Assembly (NCBI GenBank): GCA_002686265.1
Contig: NZBA01000111.1
Span: 62,001-126,000 of the forward strand
Origin: Planctomycetota bacterium
GTDB taxonomy: Bacteria; Planctomycetota; UBA1135; GCA-002686595
Length of the DNA stretch: 64,000 nt
Direction: 5' to 3'
The position numbers were made by a program, and so were the translations under genes. Shown one piece after another: positions 51,455 to 59,208 of the stretch. The notes below the pieces were generated by a model. It saw only the letters and a program-made list of their open reading frames with translations, was not told where the DNA came from and did no database searches. Within the stretch, counting starts at the first letter, position 1, and every line of letters begins with the position of its first letter.

Positions 51455-54301
51455 ATGCGATCGCGCGACCTGGCAGCCTCGCTGCTCTTGTTCTCCGGCG
51501 CCGCCGCCCTGATCTACGAGGTGCTGTGGTTCAAGCGCTTCACCCACGTCTGGGGCAGCTCGAGCCTGGCCATGGCCGCGGTGATGGCCGCCTTCCTGTT
51601 GGGCTTGGGCCTGGGAGCGTGGCTCCTGGGGCGCCTGGCCGACCGCCTGCCCTCGCCCCTGGCGGCCTTCGCTGTCTGCGAAGCGGGAATCGGAGCCTGG
51701 GCCGTGGGGATGGGGGTCTGGTTGGACTGGCTGCGCGCCGCCTACGGGGCCCTCTACCCGCCTTTGGCGCACCTCCCGCACCTGCGAGCGGCGCTCGAGG
51801 TGGTTCTGGCCTTCGCCGCCTTGGGACCGCCGTGTGTGTTGATGGGCGCGACCCTGCCCCTGATGGTGCGCGAGTTCGTCCCGCGCGGCGAGGGCCTGGG
51901 GGTCTCCACCGCCCGCTTCTACGCCTGGAACACCCTCGGCGGCGCACTGGGCTGCACCCTGGCGGGCTTCGTCCTACTGCCGACCCTCGGCCTGGGCGGC
52001 ACGCGCTGGATCGCGGTGGGGACCAACGCCGCGGTGGTCGTCGGCGCGTCCCTGCTCGCCGGGCGCGTAGCACGCGAGCGGGCCGAGGCCGCGGAAGCCG
52101 CAGAGAGATCGGAGGCGGTGGAGGAGCCCAAGGGCCAGCGGGTGATCCCGCCGCGCCCCGCCGGTCGCGGGTTGATCCCTCTCGCAGCGGTGACGACAGG
52201 TGCCGGCGCACTCCTCTTGCAGTTGGTCTGGGCCCGGCAACTGGCCCTGATCTTGGGCGGGAGCACCTACGCCTTCAGCGCCATGCTGGCCCTGGTGCTG
52301 GCGGGCATCGGAATGGGCAGCCTGCTCCTGCCGCGCATCCTCGCGCGCGGCCTGGAGCCCATCCACGTCCTCGGCCTGACGGTCGTGTTCCTCTCGGGCA
52401 GCGCCGTTGCCGGGCAGTACGCCCTCCCCCTGCTGACGCTCGCGGTCGGAGACCTGACCGGCCTCCGAGCCGCACCGGGGTTCAACGCCGCCCTGTGCCT
52501 GGGGGCCAGCGCGTTCCTGCAGCTCCTGCCCTGTCTGGCGGGCGGGATCGTCTTCCCCCTGCTGATTCACCTCACCGGTCGCCGGCGCGAAACGGCCGGA
52601 GCTGCGGTGGGCGCCGTGACCTTCTGGAACACCTTGGGCACGTCGGGTGGCGTGCTCATCGCCCAGGCCCTGCTCGTGCCCTGGTTCGGAACGCGCGTGA
52701 CCTTGGTGATCGCCCTGGCTCTGTACCTGATCGCCTTCGCCCTGGTGGCCGCGCGCGCCGAACCCATGACGCGCAACCCGGCCCTAGCTCTGGCCCTGGC
52801 CGGCGTGGGGCTGATCGCCTGGAGCACGCCATCACACGATCCCCGGATCACCGAGCGCGGTCTGTTCGTCTACGGCCCCGCCGGCAGGGACGTCCTCGAA
52901 GCAGCGGCGGTGCTGTACCACCGCGAGGGCGCGGCGAGCAACGTGCTCGTGACCGGGCTTCGCGGCGAGGTCAGCCTGCGGGTGAACGGCAAGGTCGACG
53001 CCAGCACCTTCGACACCGACCAGGCCACCCAGCTCGGTTCGGCCTACCTGTCGCGCTTCCTGCGGCCCCACGCCCGGGACATCCTGGTGGTCGGGTTCGG
53101 CAGCGGCGCGACCGCCGGCGCGAGCCTGCTCTTCCCGCGCACGCGCGTCACCTGCGCCGAGATCGAGCCGGCGGTCTTCGAGGCCTCGGCCCACTTCTCG
53201 GTGATGAACCACGCGCCCCAGCGCTCGCCGAACTTCCAGATCCTGTTCGAGGACGGACGGGCGCACCTGCAGGGCACGCACGAGACCTACGACATGATCA
53301 TCACCGAGCCCTCCAACCCCTGGATGGCCGGCGTCTCAAACCTGTTCACCCTCGAATTCTACGAGCTCGCGCGCGAGCGGTTGAATGACGACGGGCTGCT
53401 CGCCCAGTGGATCCAGACCTACGCCATCACACCCGAGGAGTACGGGATGCTGCTGCGCACCCTGCGCGAGGTCTTCGGGGAGATCGCCCTCTTCCGACTG
53501 ACGCCCGGCGACACCCTGGTGGTGGCCGCAAGGCGCGAGCTCCTGCCCTCGCGCACCGACGTCAAGGTAGCGCAAGACATGGTCGACGGACTGCCGGCGG
53601 TCACCGCCGACCTGCGACGTGTCCTGGGGGACACGGACGTCGCCTCCCTGCTCCTGCGCTACCTGCTGTTGGGCGAGCCGCAGATGCACGCTCTCTTCGC
53701 GGGGCAGCCCGTGCAAACCGACGACGACCTGCGCTTGGAGTTCCAAGCGCCGCTCTCCCTGTACTCGAAGCGGAACGTGCGCGGTGGAGATCTCGACCGC
53801 ATCCTGCTGGGCGCCGTCCACGAGACCTGGGCGCGCGCGCTCGTCGAGCGCCTGCGCTGCGGGCCGCGCCAGGTGAACGCCTTGATCCGCCTCTATGACG
53901 ACCTGCGCGCCGCGGGCATCGACCGCACGGCGCACAGCCTCCTGCGCCTGGCCCTCGAGGTCGATCCCGGGCACCCGCGGCTGGTGGCCGAGCGCTTGAT
54001 CCATGACAGAGGAGCGGCCGACGAGGAGGCAGACGTCGACTTGTTGCTCCTCCACTCCCTCGGTGAGGCCCTGCGCGTCGCCCGCGCTTGGCAGGAGGCC
54101 GGCCACCACGCACGGGCCGCCGCCCTGCTCGAACGCCTGATCGAGCAGCGCCCCGGATCGGCCACCGCCCGCGCCTGGGCCGCGGTCTCCCTACAGGCCC
54201 TCGGCCGCCTCGACGAGGCCACCGCGGCCCTCTCCGAGGCGGTCGAGATCGACCCCTTGAACCAGGCCGTACTCTCTGCCCTGCGCTCCTTGCGGCCTTG
54301 A
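51455..54301 (+). CDS. fused multi-pass membrane / spermidine-synthase-like / TPR protein
   Basis: A 948-residue protein. Residues 1-450 contain about twelve membrane helices in two similar halves (LIYEVLWFKRFTHVWGSS and LLLQLVWARQLALILGGS), as in the membrane part of fused spermidine synthases. Residues 530-690 resemble the Rossmann domain: DILVVGFGSGATAGASLLF, a Glu that would bind the nucleoside (CAEIEPAV), and YDMIITEPSNPWMAGVSNLF. In real spermidine synthases the last motif is an Asp-Ser-Ser/Thr-Asp loop; here it is Glu-Pro-Ser-Asn, so aminopropyl transfer is doubtful. Residues 830-948 look like TPR repeats. Such fusions are common in Planctomycetes and Deltaproteobacteria and are uncharacterised. 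Confidence 0.85.
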   Translation: MRSRDLAASLLLFSGAAALIYEVLWFKRFTHVWGSSSLAMAAVMAAFLLGLGLGAWLLGRLADRLPSPLAAFAVCEAGIGAWAVGMGVWLDWLRAAYGALYPPLAHLPHLRAALEVVLAFAALGPPCVLMGATLPLMVREFVPRGEGLGVSTARFYAWNTLGGALGCTLAGFVLLPTLGLGGTRWIAVGTNAAVVVGASLLAGRVARERAEAAEAAERSEAVEEPKGQRVIPPRPAGRGLIPLAAVTTGAGALLLQLVWARQLALILGGSTYAFSAMLALVLAGIGMGSLLLPRILARGLEPIHVLGLTVVFLSGSAVAGQYALPLLTLAVGDLTGLRAAPGFNAALCLGASAFLQLLPCLAGGIVFPLLIHLTGRRRETAGAAVGAVTFWNTLGTSGGVLIAQALLVPWFGTRVTLVIALALYLIAFALVAARAEPMTRNPALALALAGVGLIAWSTPSHDPRITERGLFVYGPAGRDVLEAAAVLYHREGAASNVLVTGLRGEVSLRVNGKVDASTFDTDQATQLGSAYLSRFLRPHARDILVVGFGSGATAGASLLFPRTRVTCAEIEPAVFEASAHFSVMNHAPQRSPNFQILFEDGRAHLQGTHETYDMIITEPSNPWMAGVSNLFTLEFYELARERLNDDGLLAQWIQTYAITPEEYGMLLRTLREVFGEIALFRLTPGDTLVVAARRELLPSRTDVKVAQDMVDGLPAVTADLRRVLGDTDVASLLLRYLLLGEPQMHALFAGQPVQTDDDLRLEFQAPLSLYSKRNVRGGDLDRILLGAVHETWARALVERLRCGPRQVNALIRLYDDLRAAGIDRTAHSLLRLALEVDPGHPRLVAERLIHDRGAADEEADVDLLLLHSLGEALRVARAWQEAGHHARAAALLERLIEQRPGSATARAWAAVSLQALGRLDEATAALSEAVEIDPLNQAVLSALRSLRP

Positions 54302-54690
54302 GCCGTCTGGATCGGATGCCTCGAGAGGCCGGGCCCGCGGCAGGGCAGCTCTGTTCCTGACGGGCGGTGGCGGCGCCCGCTACCCGAGCGAGGCGGAACG
54401 GACCACCTACCGGGCCGGTGCAGCGAGAGCACCACCGCTGAACGGCTTCACGCTCGGGCGCGGAGCGGGATGCGAGTCAGAAGTGGCTGGCATGACCCCA
54501 AGAAGTGGTCCAGTCCTGATGAGAGCCAGGTGAGGAGGAGGGTGGTGCCCCTCGAGGAGGGCGTGAGGGGTGCCCCGGCGGGAGAAAGGCCGAGCGAGGA
54601 CGGCTCGAATGACGCCTTGGGTCTTGGACGCCGCCAAGGAGCTCGAGTCTTGGTCGTCATCAAGTCGGGTGCAGCGTGCCGTGACTTGAA
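54302..54690. other. gap between the spermidine-synthase-like gene and the broken module gene
   Basis: Contains the left copy of the inverted repeat (54487-54575) and otherwise nothing I recognise. A 124-residue open frame crosses it but is Arg-rich, runs antisense into the module gene and is probably not real. Confidence 0.5.
54487..54575 (+). repeat. inverted repeat, left copy
   Basis: An 89-base sequence beginning CTGGCATGACCCCAAGAAGT that recurs in opposite orientation at 56187-56274 with about five differences (four substitutions or so and one single-base gap). Both copies point inward around the broken deiminase gene. The outer end resembles terminal repeats of IS3-type insertion sequences as I remember them, but no transposase lies between. 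Confidence 0.85.
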
Positions 54691-54727
54691 GCTCGCCGCG
54701 CGGGATCGACGATCCCGCGCGGCGAGC
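54691..54727 (-). terminator. 18-bp perfect hairpin after the broken module gene
   Basis: GCTCGCCGCGCGGGATCG and its exact reverse complement are separated by one base, a very stable hairpin 27 bases beyond the stop of the deiminase-module gene on the minus strand. No T-run follows. It differs in sequence from the three-copy hairpin family. Confidence 0.7.
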
Positions 54728-54753
54728 GTTGGCTTCGATTCGACTCGCGCGCG

Positions 54754-56192
54754 TCAGGGCGCCCAGACCAGCTCGAGCCCGTTGGTCAGGTTGAAGCCCG
54801 AACCGCAGGGGCTCTGCTGCGGGTCGCGGTACCAGAACTGGTAGCGCTCGACGTCACCGGCCGTCACGCCGCCGGTCGCGGCGACCGGCACCGACGAGCT
54901 GGCGTTGCCCCCGGAGTCGGCCATGGCCACCTCGAGGCGCACGACGTTCGTCCCCGCACAGCGCAGGCCGTCGCCGAAGGTCGCGCCGCTGCCGCCGGCG
55001 ATGGCGTCGTCGCCCTGGAAGAAGAGGCCCGGCTGGCCGGGGGCGGCGAAGTTCGCGTTCAGGACGAGGTCGTCGGCGCCCACGCTGGCCGAGCCCTCGC
55101 AGAGCAGCGCGGCCCCGACCTCCGAGGCGCCGCTCGCGCAGCCGCGGCCCTGGCCGCCGGCGTTGCCGCACGGGCACGCCGTCCCCGAGCCGTCGCCGAA
55201 GCAATAGGTGGTCCCCGGCGAAGCCAGGAACGCGTGCGGGTCGCCGGCGCCGATGTAGGGGTGGTTCTCGCTGCGCCCGGAACCGTCCTCGGCGTGGACG
55301 AAATACTGGACGAGCGTCCCGGAAACCTGCGGCGGGATGAACGCCACGTAGTCGTCGCCGGAGACTTGCGTCATGGGAAGCGTGTTCCACGCGCCGTCCG
55401 TCTTCCACATCACCTCCGGCGTGCCGCCGGTCAAGGGCTGGCCGCTGTAGGCGTGCACCTCCGCCTCGACCGGGAATCCCTGGCTCGCCGGCGATCCGTT
55501 CCGTAGCGGGGTGTGTCCGACGTAGAGCATCTCGACGTCAGGGATCTGCTTCGTGGCGTGAGGTACTTGGCGTAGCAGTCGATGTGGAAGTAGTAGAAGT
55601 TGTCCGGCAGGACGTGGTGGCTTTGGATCCCGAGGTACTCGTCGAGGATGGCGTCGATCTCGCCGGGAGTCTTGTCGGGGTTGTTGTACCAAAGGAAGTC
55701 GGTGGCCATGGCCGTGCCCTGCCCGTCGGTCATGTAGTTGCCGCCGGCGGTGACGATGTCCATGTCGTACACGGGCAGGCCTTCGCTCTGCGCGTAGACG
55801 GTGGGAATCGCGTCGTTCCCGGGGCTGTTGGGCCACTCGTAGACGAAGTCGACGACCCCCGGCAGGTCGGCGCCGTCGAACAGGAACCAGGGGCCCCAGT
55901 CGCGCGAGTAGGGATCGCCCTCGAGCGGAGCGATGAGGAAGGTGCAGTTGTCGAGGTCGACGCCACCCTCCAGGTAGTCGCGCTGCGCCTGCGTGCGCCC
56001 GGCCTCGCTCTGGACGACCGTGAGCACCTCGACGTCCAGCGCCATCTCGACCACGAGCTCCATCGGCACGTAGAGCGGGTAGCTGATCATGATCGCCTCC
56101 AGCGGCTCGAACTCCGCCGGCTGCCTGATCGGGACGGGGGCAGGGCCCTCCGACTCCGCTCCGCTCCGTCTCCGGGCGCACAGCCCGGGCAC
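54754..56192 (-). pseudogene. agmatine/peptidylarginine deiminase fused to six-cysteine module, broken
   Basis: Two frames together tell one story. From 56192 down to about 55560 one frame encodes the first part of a peptidylarginine deiminase domain of the Porphyromonas type: ISYPLYVPMELVVEM, YSRDWGPWFLFDG, GGNYMTDGQGTAMATD and HIDCYAKYL. At about 55550-55570 coding jumps to the next frame, which continues QIPDVEMLYVGHTPLRNG, a beta-rich segment (SGDDYVAFIPPQVSGT) and the complete six-cysteine module to the stop. The later part of the catalytic domain, including the active-site Cys, is absent, so both a frameshift and a deletion have occurred. The front also lacks a signal peptide; the inverted repeat begins where one would be expected. 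Confidence 0.85.
54757..55212 (-). repeat. six-cysteine C-terminal module, copy in the broken deiminase gene
   Basis: Intact despite the upstream damage: TYCFGDGSG, CPCGNAGGQGRGCASG, LFFQGDDAIAGG, FGDGLRCAG, YQFWYRDPQQSPC, FNLTNGLELVWAP. All six cysteines are kept. Confidence 0.85.
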
Positions 56193-56274
56193 CCCTCACG
56201 CCCCCTCGAGGGGCACCACCCTCCTCCTCACCTGACTCTCATTGGGACTGGACCACTTCTTGGGGTCATGCCAG
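56187..56274 (-). repeat. inverted repeat, right copy
   Basis: Reverse-complement counterpart of 54487-54575, beginning on the minus strand with CTGGCATGACCCCAAGAAGT and running toward the deiminase remnant. It overlaps the first few codons of the remnant's open frame, at the place where the lost signal peptide should be. From 56275 to 56528 I see nothing recognisable. Confidence 0.85.
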
Positions 56275-56528
56275 TCGTCGGGTAAGTCACGTCTCGCCCC
56301 CCGGCGGATAGGTACTTCAAAGGGCCAGGGGCGGGATTCCCTCCCCATGACTGCAACACTCCGACATGAAGGAGGCGGCCAGCAGGCCCGCGGCGCTGAT
56401 CGCCACTCGAGTCGATGACGGAGGGATCGGAGGCACCTCCCGGCCGTAGCAGCCTCGCGGCAGTGGCGTAACCCCTCCCCAGCAGCACCCACCTCTCGAA
56501 TCGCGTCGAGACGCCCCTCAGGGAGCGC

Positions 56529-56565
56529 CTGGCAGCCCGTTGGCGTCGCTCTCGCGGGCTGCTAG
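56529..56565 (-). terminator. hairpin overlapping the stop codon (hairpin family copy 2)
   Basis: On the coding strand CTAGCAGCCCG pairs with CGGGCTGCCAG (one mismatch) around a 15-base loop; the TAG of the left arm is the stop of the 368-residue protein. It is nearly the same sequence as copy 1 at 51321-51357, loop included. Confidence 0.75.
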
Positions 56566-57668
56566 GGCAGCCAGAAGATCTCCATCCCGTTCGTCAGGTT
56601 GAAGGTCGTGGAGCACGGGCTCGCCTGCGGGTCGCGATACCACAACTGGTAGCGCTTGGTGATTCCAGCGCTGACGCCGCCCGCGGCGGCGATGTCGATC
56701 GTCGTGCTCGAGTTCCCCAGGCCGTCGGCCACGCGCACCTGCAGGCGCGCCACGCTCCCGCCGGCACAGCGCAGGCCGTCGCCGAAGGTGACGCCCATGC
56801 CGCCGTTGACCGCGTTGTCGCCTTGAAAGTAGAGACCGGGCTGGTTGGGGCTCAACTGAGAGCCTTCCAGCACGAGCTCGGCGGCGGCGATGCTCGGGGA
56901 GCCGCCGGCGGCGAGCAGCCCGCCGAGGCCGGTGCCATTCGCGCAACCCTCGCCGCTGCCGCCGAAGTTGCCACAGGGGCAGCCGCTACCCGTTCCGTCT
57001 CCAAAGCAGTAGGCCTGACTGGTGACCACCGAGTCAGCGACGAGGTCCCCCCAAAGAGAGATCTCGAAAGTGATCCCGGTGGTCGGTTCGGTGACGACGA
57101 AGTAGTAGGACTGGGGCGAATCGAGGTGAATCTCACCACCCGGCCCGGTGGTGAACTGCCCGAAGACGACAGGCGTGGTCCCGTCCAGACCGGTCAGATC
57201 GAACTCGAAGGGGAACATGTTCAGCACGTCGACGTAGGCGGTCCCCGAGAGGACTTCGAGGGTCAGCTCCCCCTGAAAGCTGCCGTCGGAGTTGGTCGGG
57301 TCCCCGAAGTTGAGGGGCAGCGACGACAAGGTGAAGTTGACGGCCTCGAAGGTGAAGTCGATCAGCGGCGGCGCGCTCGGAATCGGGTTGGGAAAGTAGC
57401 CGGCGATGTCGGGGACGACCAGGGAGTCCGAGGAGTGGAAGTACCCGGCGCTCACGTTCCCGCTGGCGTTGGTCTCCAGCTCCGCGTACATCGGACCGTA
57501 GAAGTCGAACTCGTCGCTCACGTACGGGATGGCGTCCGTGTTGAAGGCGCGCAGGTTCCACTGCATGCCTCCCAGGTTCGGATCCATCCACAGGGTGGTG
57601 TTCTGGCCCACGGACACGGAGGCTGCGGCGACGATGAATGCCGCACAGAGGAAGCGGTGGCTGTTCAT
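56562..57668 (-). CDS. secreted protein with C-terminal six-cysteine module
   Basis: A 368-residue exported protein. The ATG at 57668 starts a signal peptide (about 1-21, ending SVGQN); upstream codons in the same frame are Arg-rich and not protein-like. Residues 22-215 are an unrecognised beta-rich domain with many Phe/Tyr and Pro residues (FDFYGPMYAEL, IDFTFEAVNFTLSSLPL, SYYFVVTEPTTGITFEIS). Residues 219-368 are the six-cysteine module, ending GMEIFWLP. Its stop codon lies in hairpin copy 2. Function unknown; extracellular location likely. The 292 bases upstream (57669-57960) hold no gene and presumably its promoter. Confidence 0.82.
   Translation of the reverse strand: MNSHRFLCAAFIVAAASVSVGQNTTLWMDPNLGGMQWNLRAFNTDAIPYVSDEFDFYGPMYAELETNASGNVSAGYFHSSDSLVVPDIAGYFPNPIPSAPPLIDFTFEAVNFTLSSLPLNFGDPTNSDGSFQGELTLEVLSGTAYVDVLNMFPFEFDLTGLDGTTPVVFGQFTTGPGGEIHLDSPQSYYFVVTEPTTGITFEISLWGDLVADSVVTSQAYCFGDGTGSGCPCGNFGGSGEGCANGTGLGGLLAAGGSPSIAAAELVLEGSQLSPNQPGLYFQGDNAVNGGMGVTFGDGLRCAGGSVARLQVRVADGLGNSSTTIDIAAAGGVSAGITKRYQLWYRDPQASPCSTTFNLTNGMEIFWLP
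56565..57014 (-). repeat. six-cysteine C-terminal module, copy in the 368-residue protein
   Basis: Landmarks: YCFGDGTG, CPCGNFGGSGEGCANGTG, LYFQGDNAVNGG, FGDGLRCAG, YQLWYRDPQASPC, FNLTNGMEIFWLP. Six cysteines kept; directly followed by hairpin copy 2. Confidence 0.85.
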
Positions 57669-57960
57669 GGCTCGGATATCCGGTTGGAGGAAGAGGCGCG
57701 CTCGGACGGAGCACGGTCCACGGGACCTCGCGACTAGACCATGAGCATACCCCAGTTGCCAACTCCTCGCCGACCCCCCCCCCGACAGGGCCTCCGCTCC
57801 CTGCTCCACGCCCGAGCACACGAGCGCCCGGTTCCGTCGACGCACGCCGGGTTCACCTACCGCGCCTCGTCAAGGGAGGGAGCGCCCCCCGGGGGGTCGT
57901 GGAGTGCCTCCCGCAGGGCTGCAGGCGCACTCCGGCGTGATGCCTGGGTACAGACGCCGG

Positions 57961-58974
57961 TTAGCGCCTGTTGCGATGAGCCCGGTGACAGCTCGCGCAG
58001 TCGTCAGCGACGGAATCGAGGGCCTCCTCGGCTCCACGCAGGGCCTCCTCCCGCCCGCCGCGCAATTCGCTCAAGAAGCGTTCGAGGTCCCGCGAGGCGC
58101 GCAGAGAGTCCTCGACCCCACGCCCGAGGCCCCGCGGTTCGGCTTGGGCCGATTCGGCGCAGACCTCGAACAACTCGACGAGACGCCGGGCTTCATTCAA
58201 CGCGTCGAGGTCGGGATGCTCGGGATCGCTCTCGAAGCCGCGCAAGCCCAGGAGCTCGAGGCCGTCGAAGACCCGCGCGATCTCGGTCATCGCGCCCCGC
58301 AGACCCTCCGGTCGGCAGGCGCTCGGGAATGCGAAGGCGAGAGCCTCGGTCTCCGAGGCCGGTGGGATCGGCGCGCTCGAGAGCAAAGCAAACAGCCCCG
58401 CGTACTTCGGCGAGGTGCCGCACCACTGGCCCATCTCCGCCACGACCTGCTCGCGCGAGGCGCCGTCGAGGATCAAGCGCCCGACCCCCGCCGCGGCCGG
58501 GCCGCGGTGGCGGCCGTGGAAACAATGGACGTAGAAGGGGGCGCGCGCCTCGCGGAAGACCTTGGCCAGACGCCGCAGCTGTTCGGAGGTCAGGCCGCTG
58601 TAGCGGATAGGCAGATGGACCGTCGCCATTCCGTGGGTGGCGGCCGCCGCGGCGTCGGGGACCTTGCCGTCGACCGAGACGATGGTGCGCACGCCCCAGT
58701 GCGCCAGCTGCTCGAAGGCCCGCTCGCCGGCGGGTTCGCTCCCCGAGAAGACGTTCGGGGAGAGGCGGAACACGTTCACCAATCCGGGTGCCTCGAGCGG
58801 TGCTCGGGCCGGCAGCCGGATGGCAGCGGTCGAGCCGTAGGCGCTGTGGATGCCGGAGACGGGCTGGGCGGCGGTGAACACCGCGGAATCAGCGCGCCGC
58901 TCGCCGTCAGGTGCGCCGCAGGCAAGAAACGCGATGGCGGTCAGGCCGGCGGCTGGGAGGAATCTGGCGGTCAT
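57961..58974 (-). CDS. lipoprotein fusing a tyrosine/dual-specificity phosphatase to a c-type heme motif
   Basis: A 337-residue protein beginning with a lipoprotein signal (IAFLACGAP; ATG at 58974). Residues 60-200 follow the dual-specificity phosphatase fold: VFRLSPNVFSGSEP, HWGVRTIVSVDGKVPD, and the loop VHCFHGRHRGP with Cys 151 and Arg 157 in Cys-X5-Arg. The general-acid Asp is not obvious. After a helical region (about 215-320) the protein ends with DDCASCHRAH, a CxxCH covalent-heme site (Cys 326, Cys 329, His 330), placed as in cytochrome c-prime-like helical bundles. Both parts would sit outside the cytoplasm. The combination suggests redox-linked dephosphorylation or carbohydrate/lipid phosphatase activity; this is inference. 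Confidence 0.85.
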   Translation of the reverse strand: MTARFLPAAGLTAIAFLACGAPDGERRADSAVFTAAQPVSGIHSAYGSTAAIRLPARAPLEAPGLVNVFRLSPNVFSGSEPAGERAFEQLAHWGVRTIVSVDGKVPDAAAAATHGMATVHLPIRYSGLTSEQLRRLAKVFREARAPFYVHCFHGRHRGPAAAGVGRLILDGASREQVVAEMGQWCGTSPKYAGLFALLSSAPIPPASETEALAFAFPSACRPEGLRGAMTEIARVFDGLELLGLRGFESDPEHPDLDALNEARRLVELFEVCAESAQAEPRGLGRGVEDSLRASRDLERFLSELRGGREEALRGAEEALDSVADDCASCHRAHRNRR

Positions 58975-59208
58975 GAATGAAGGCGGGACGCTGTCGGTCG
59001 TGGGACAGCCCGAGGCTTGGGGGGCGGGGGCGTGTGGGGGAAAGCAACGACCGTGCCGGGCGGCGGCCCGGCCCCTGCGAACCGCCCCAAGGCCCCTGCG
59101 ATCGGTTCCGTACACCATGGTGCTGTGCCCGACGGACAACGGTGTTCCCTGCGCGTAACGAACCTCGCCCCCCATCGCGGGGTGTGCTGACCGCCGGCAC
59201 CGGGTGGG

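Noticed and set aside
54470-54844. A 124-codon rightward frame crossing the left inverted repeat, and a 98-codon frame at the right copy sharing WHDPKKWSSP
   Set aside because: The shared peptide only reflects the DNA repeat; outside it the two frames differ and neither looks like a protein.
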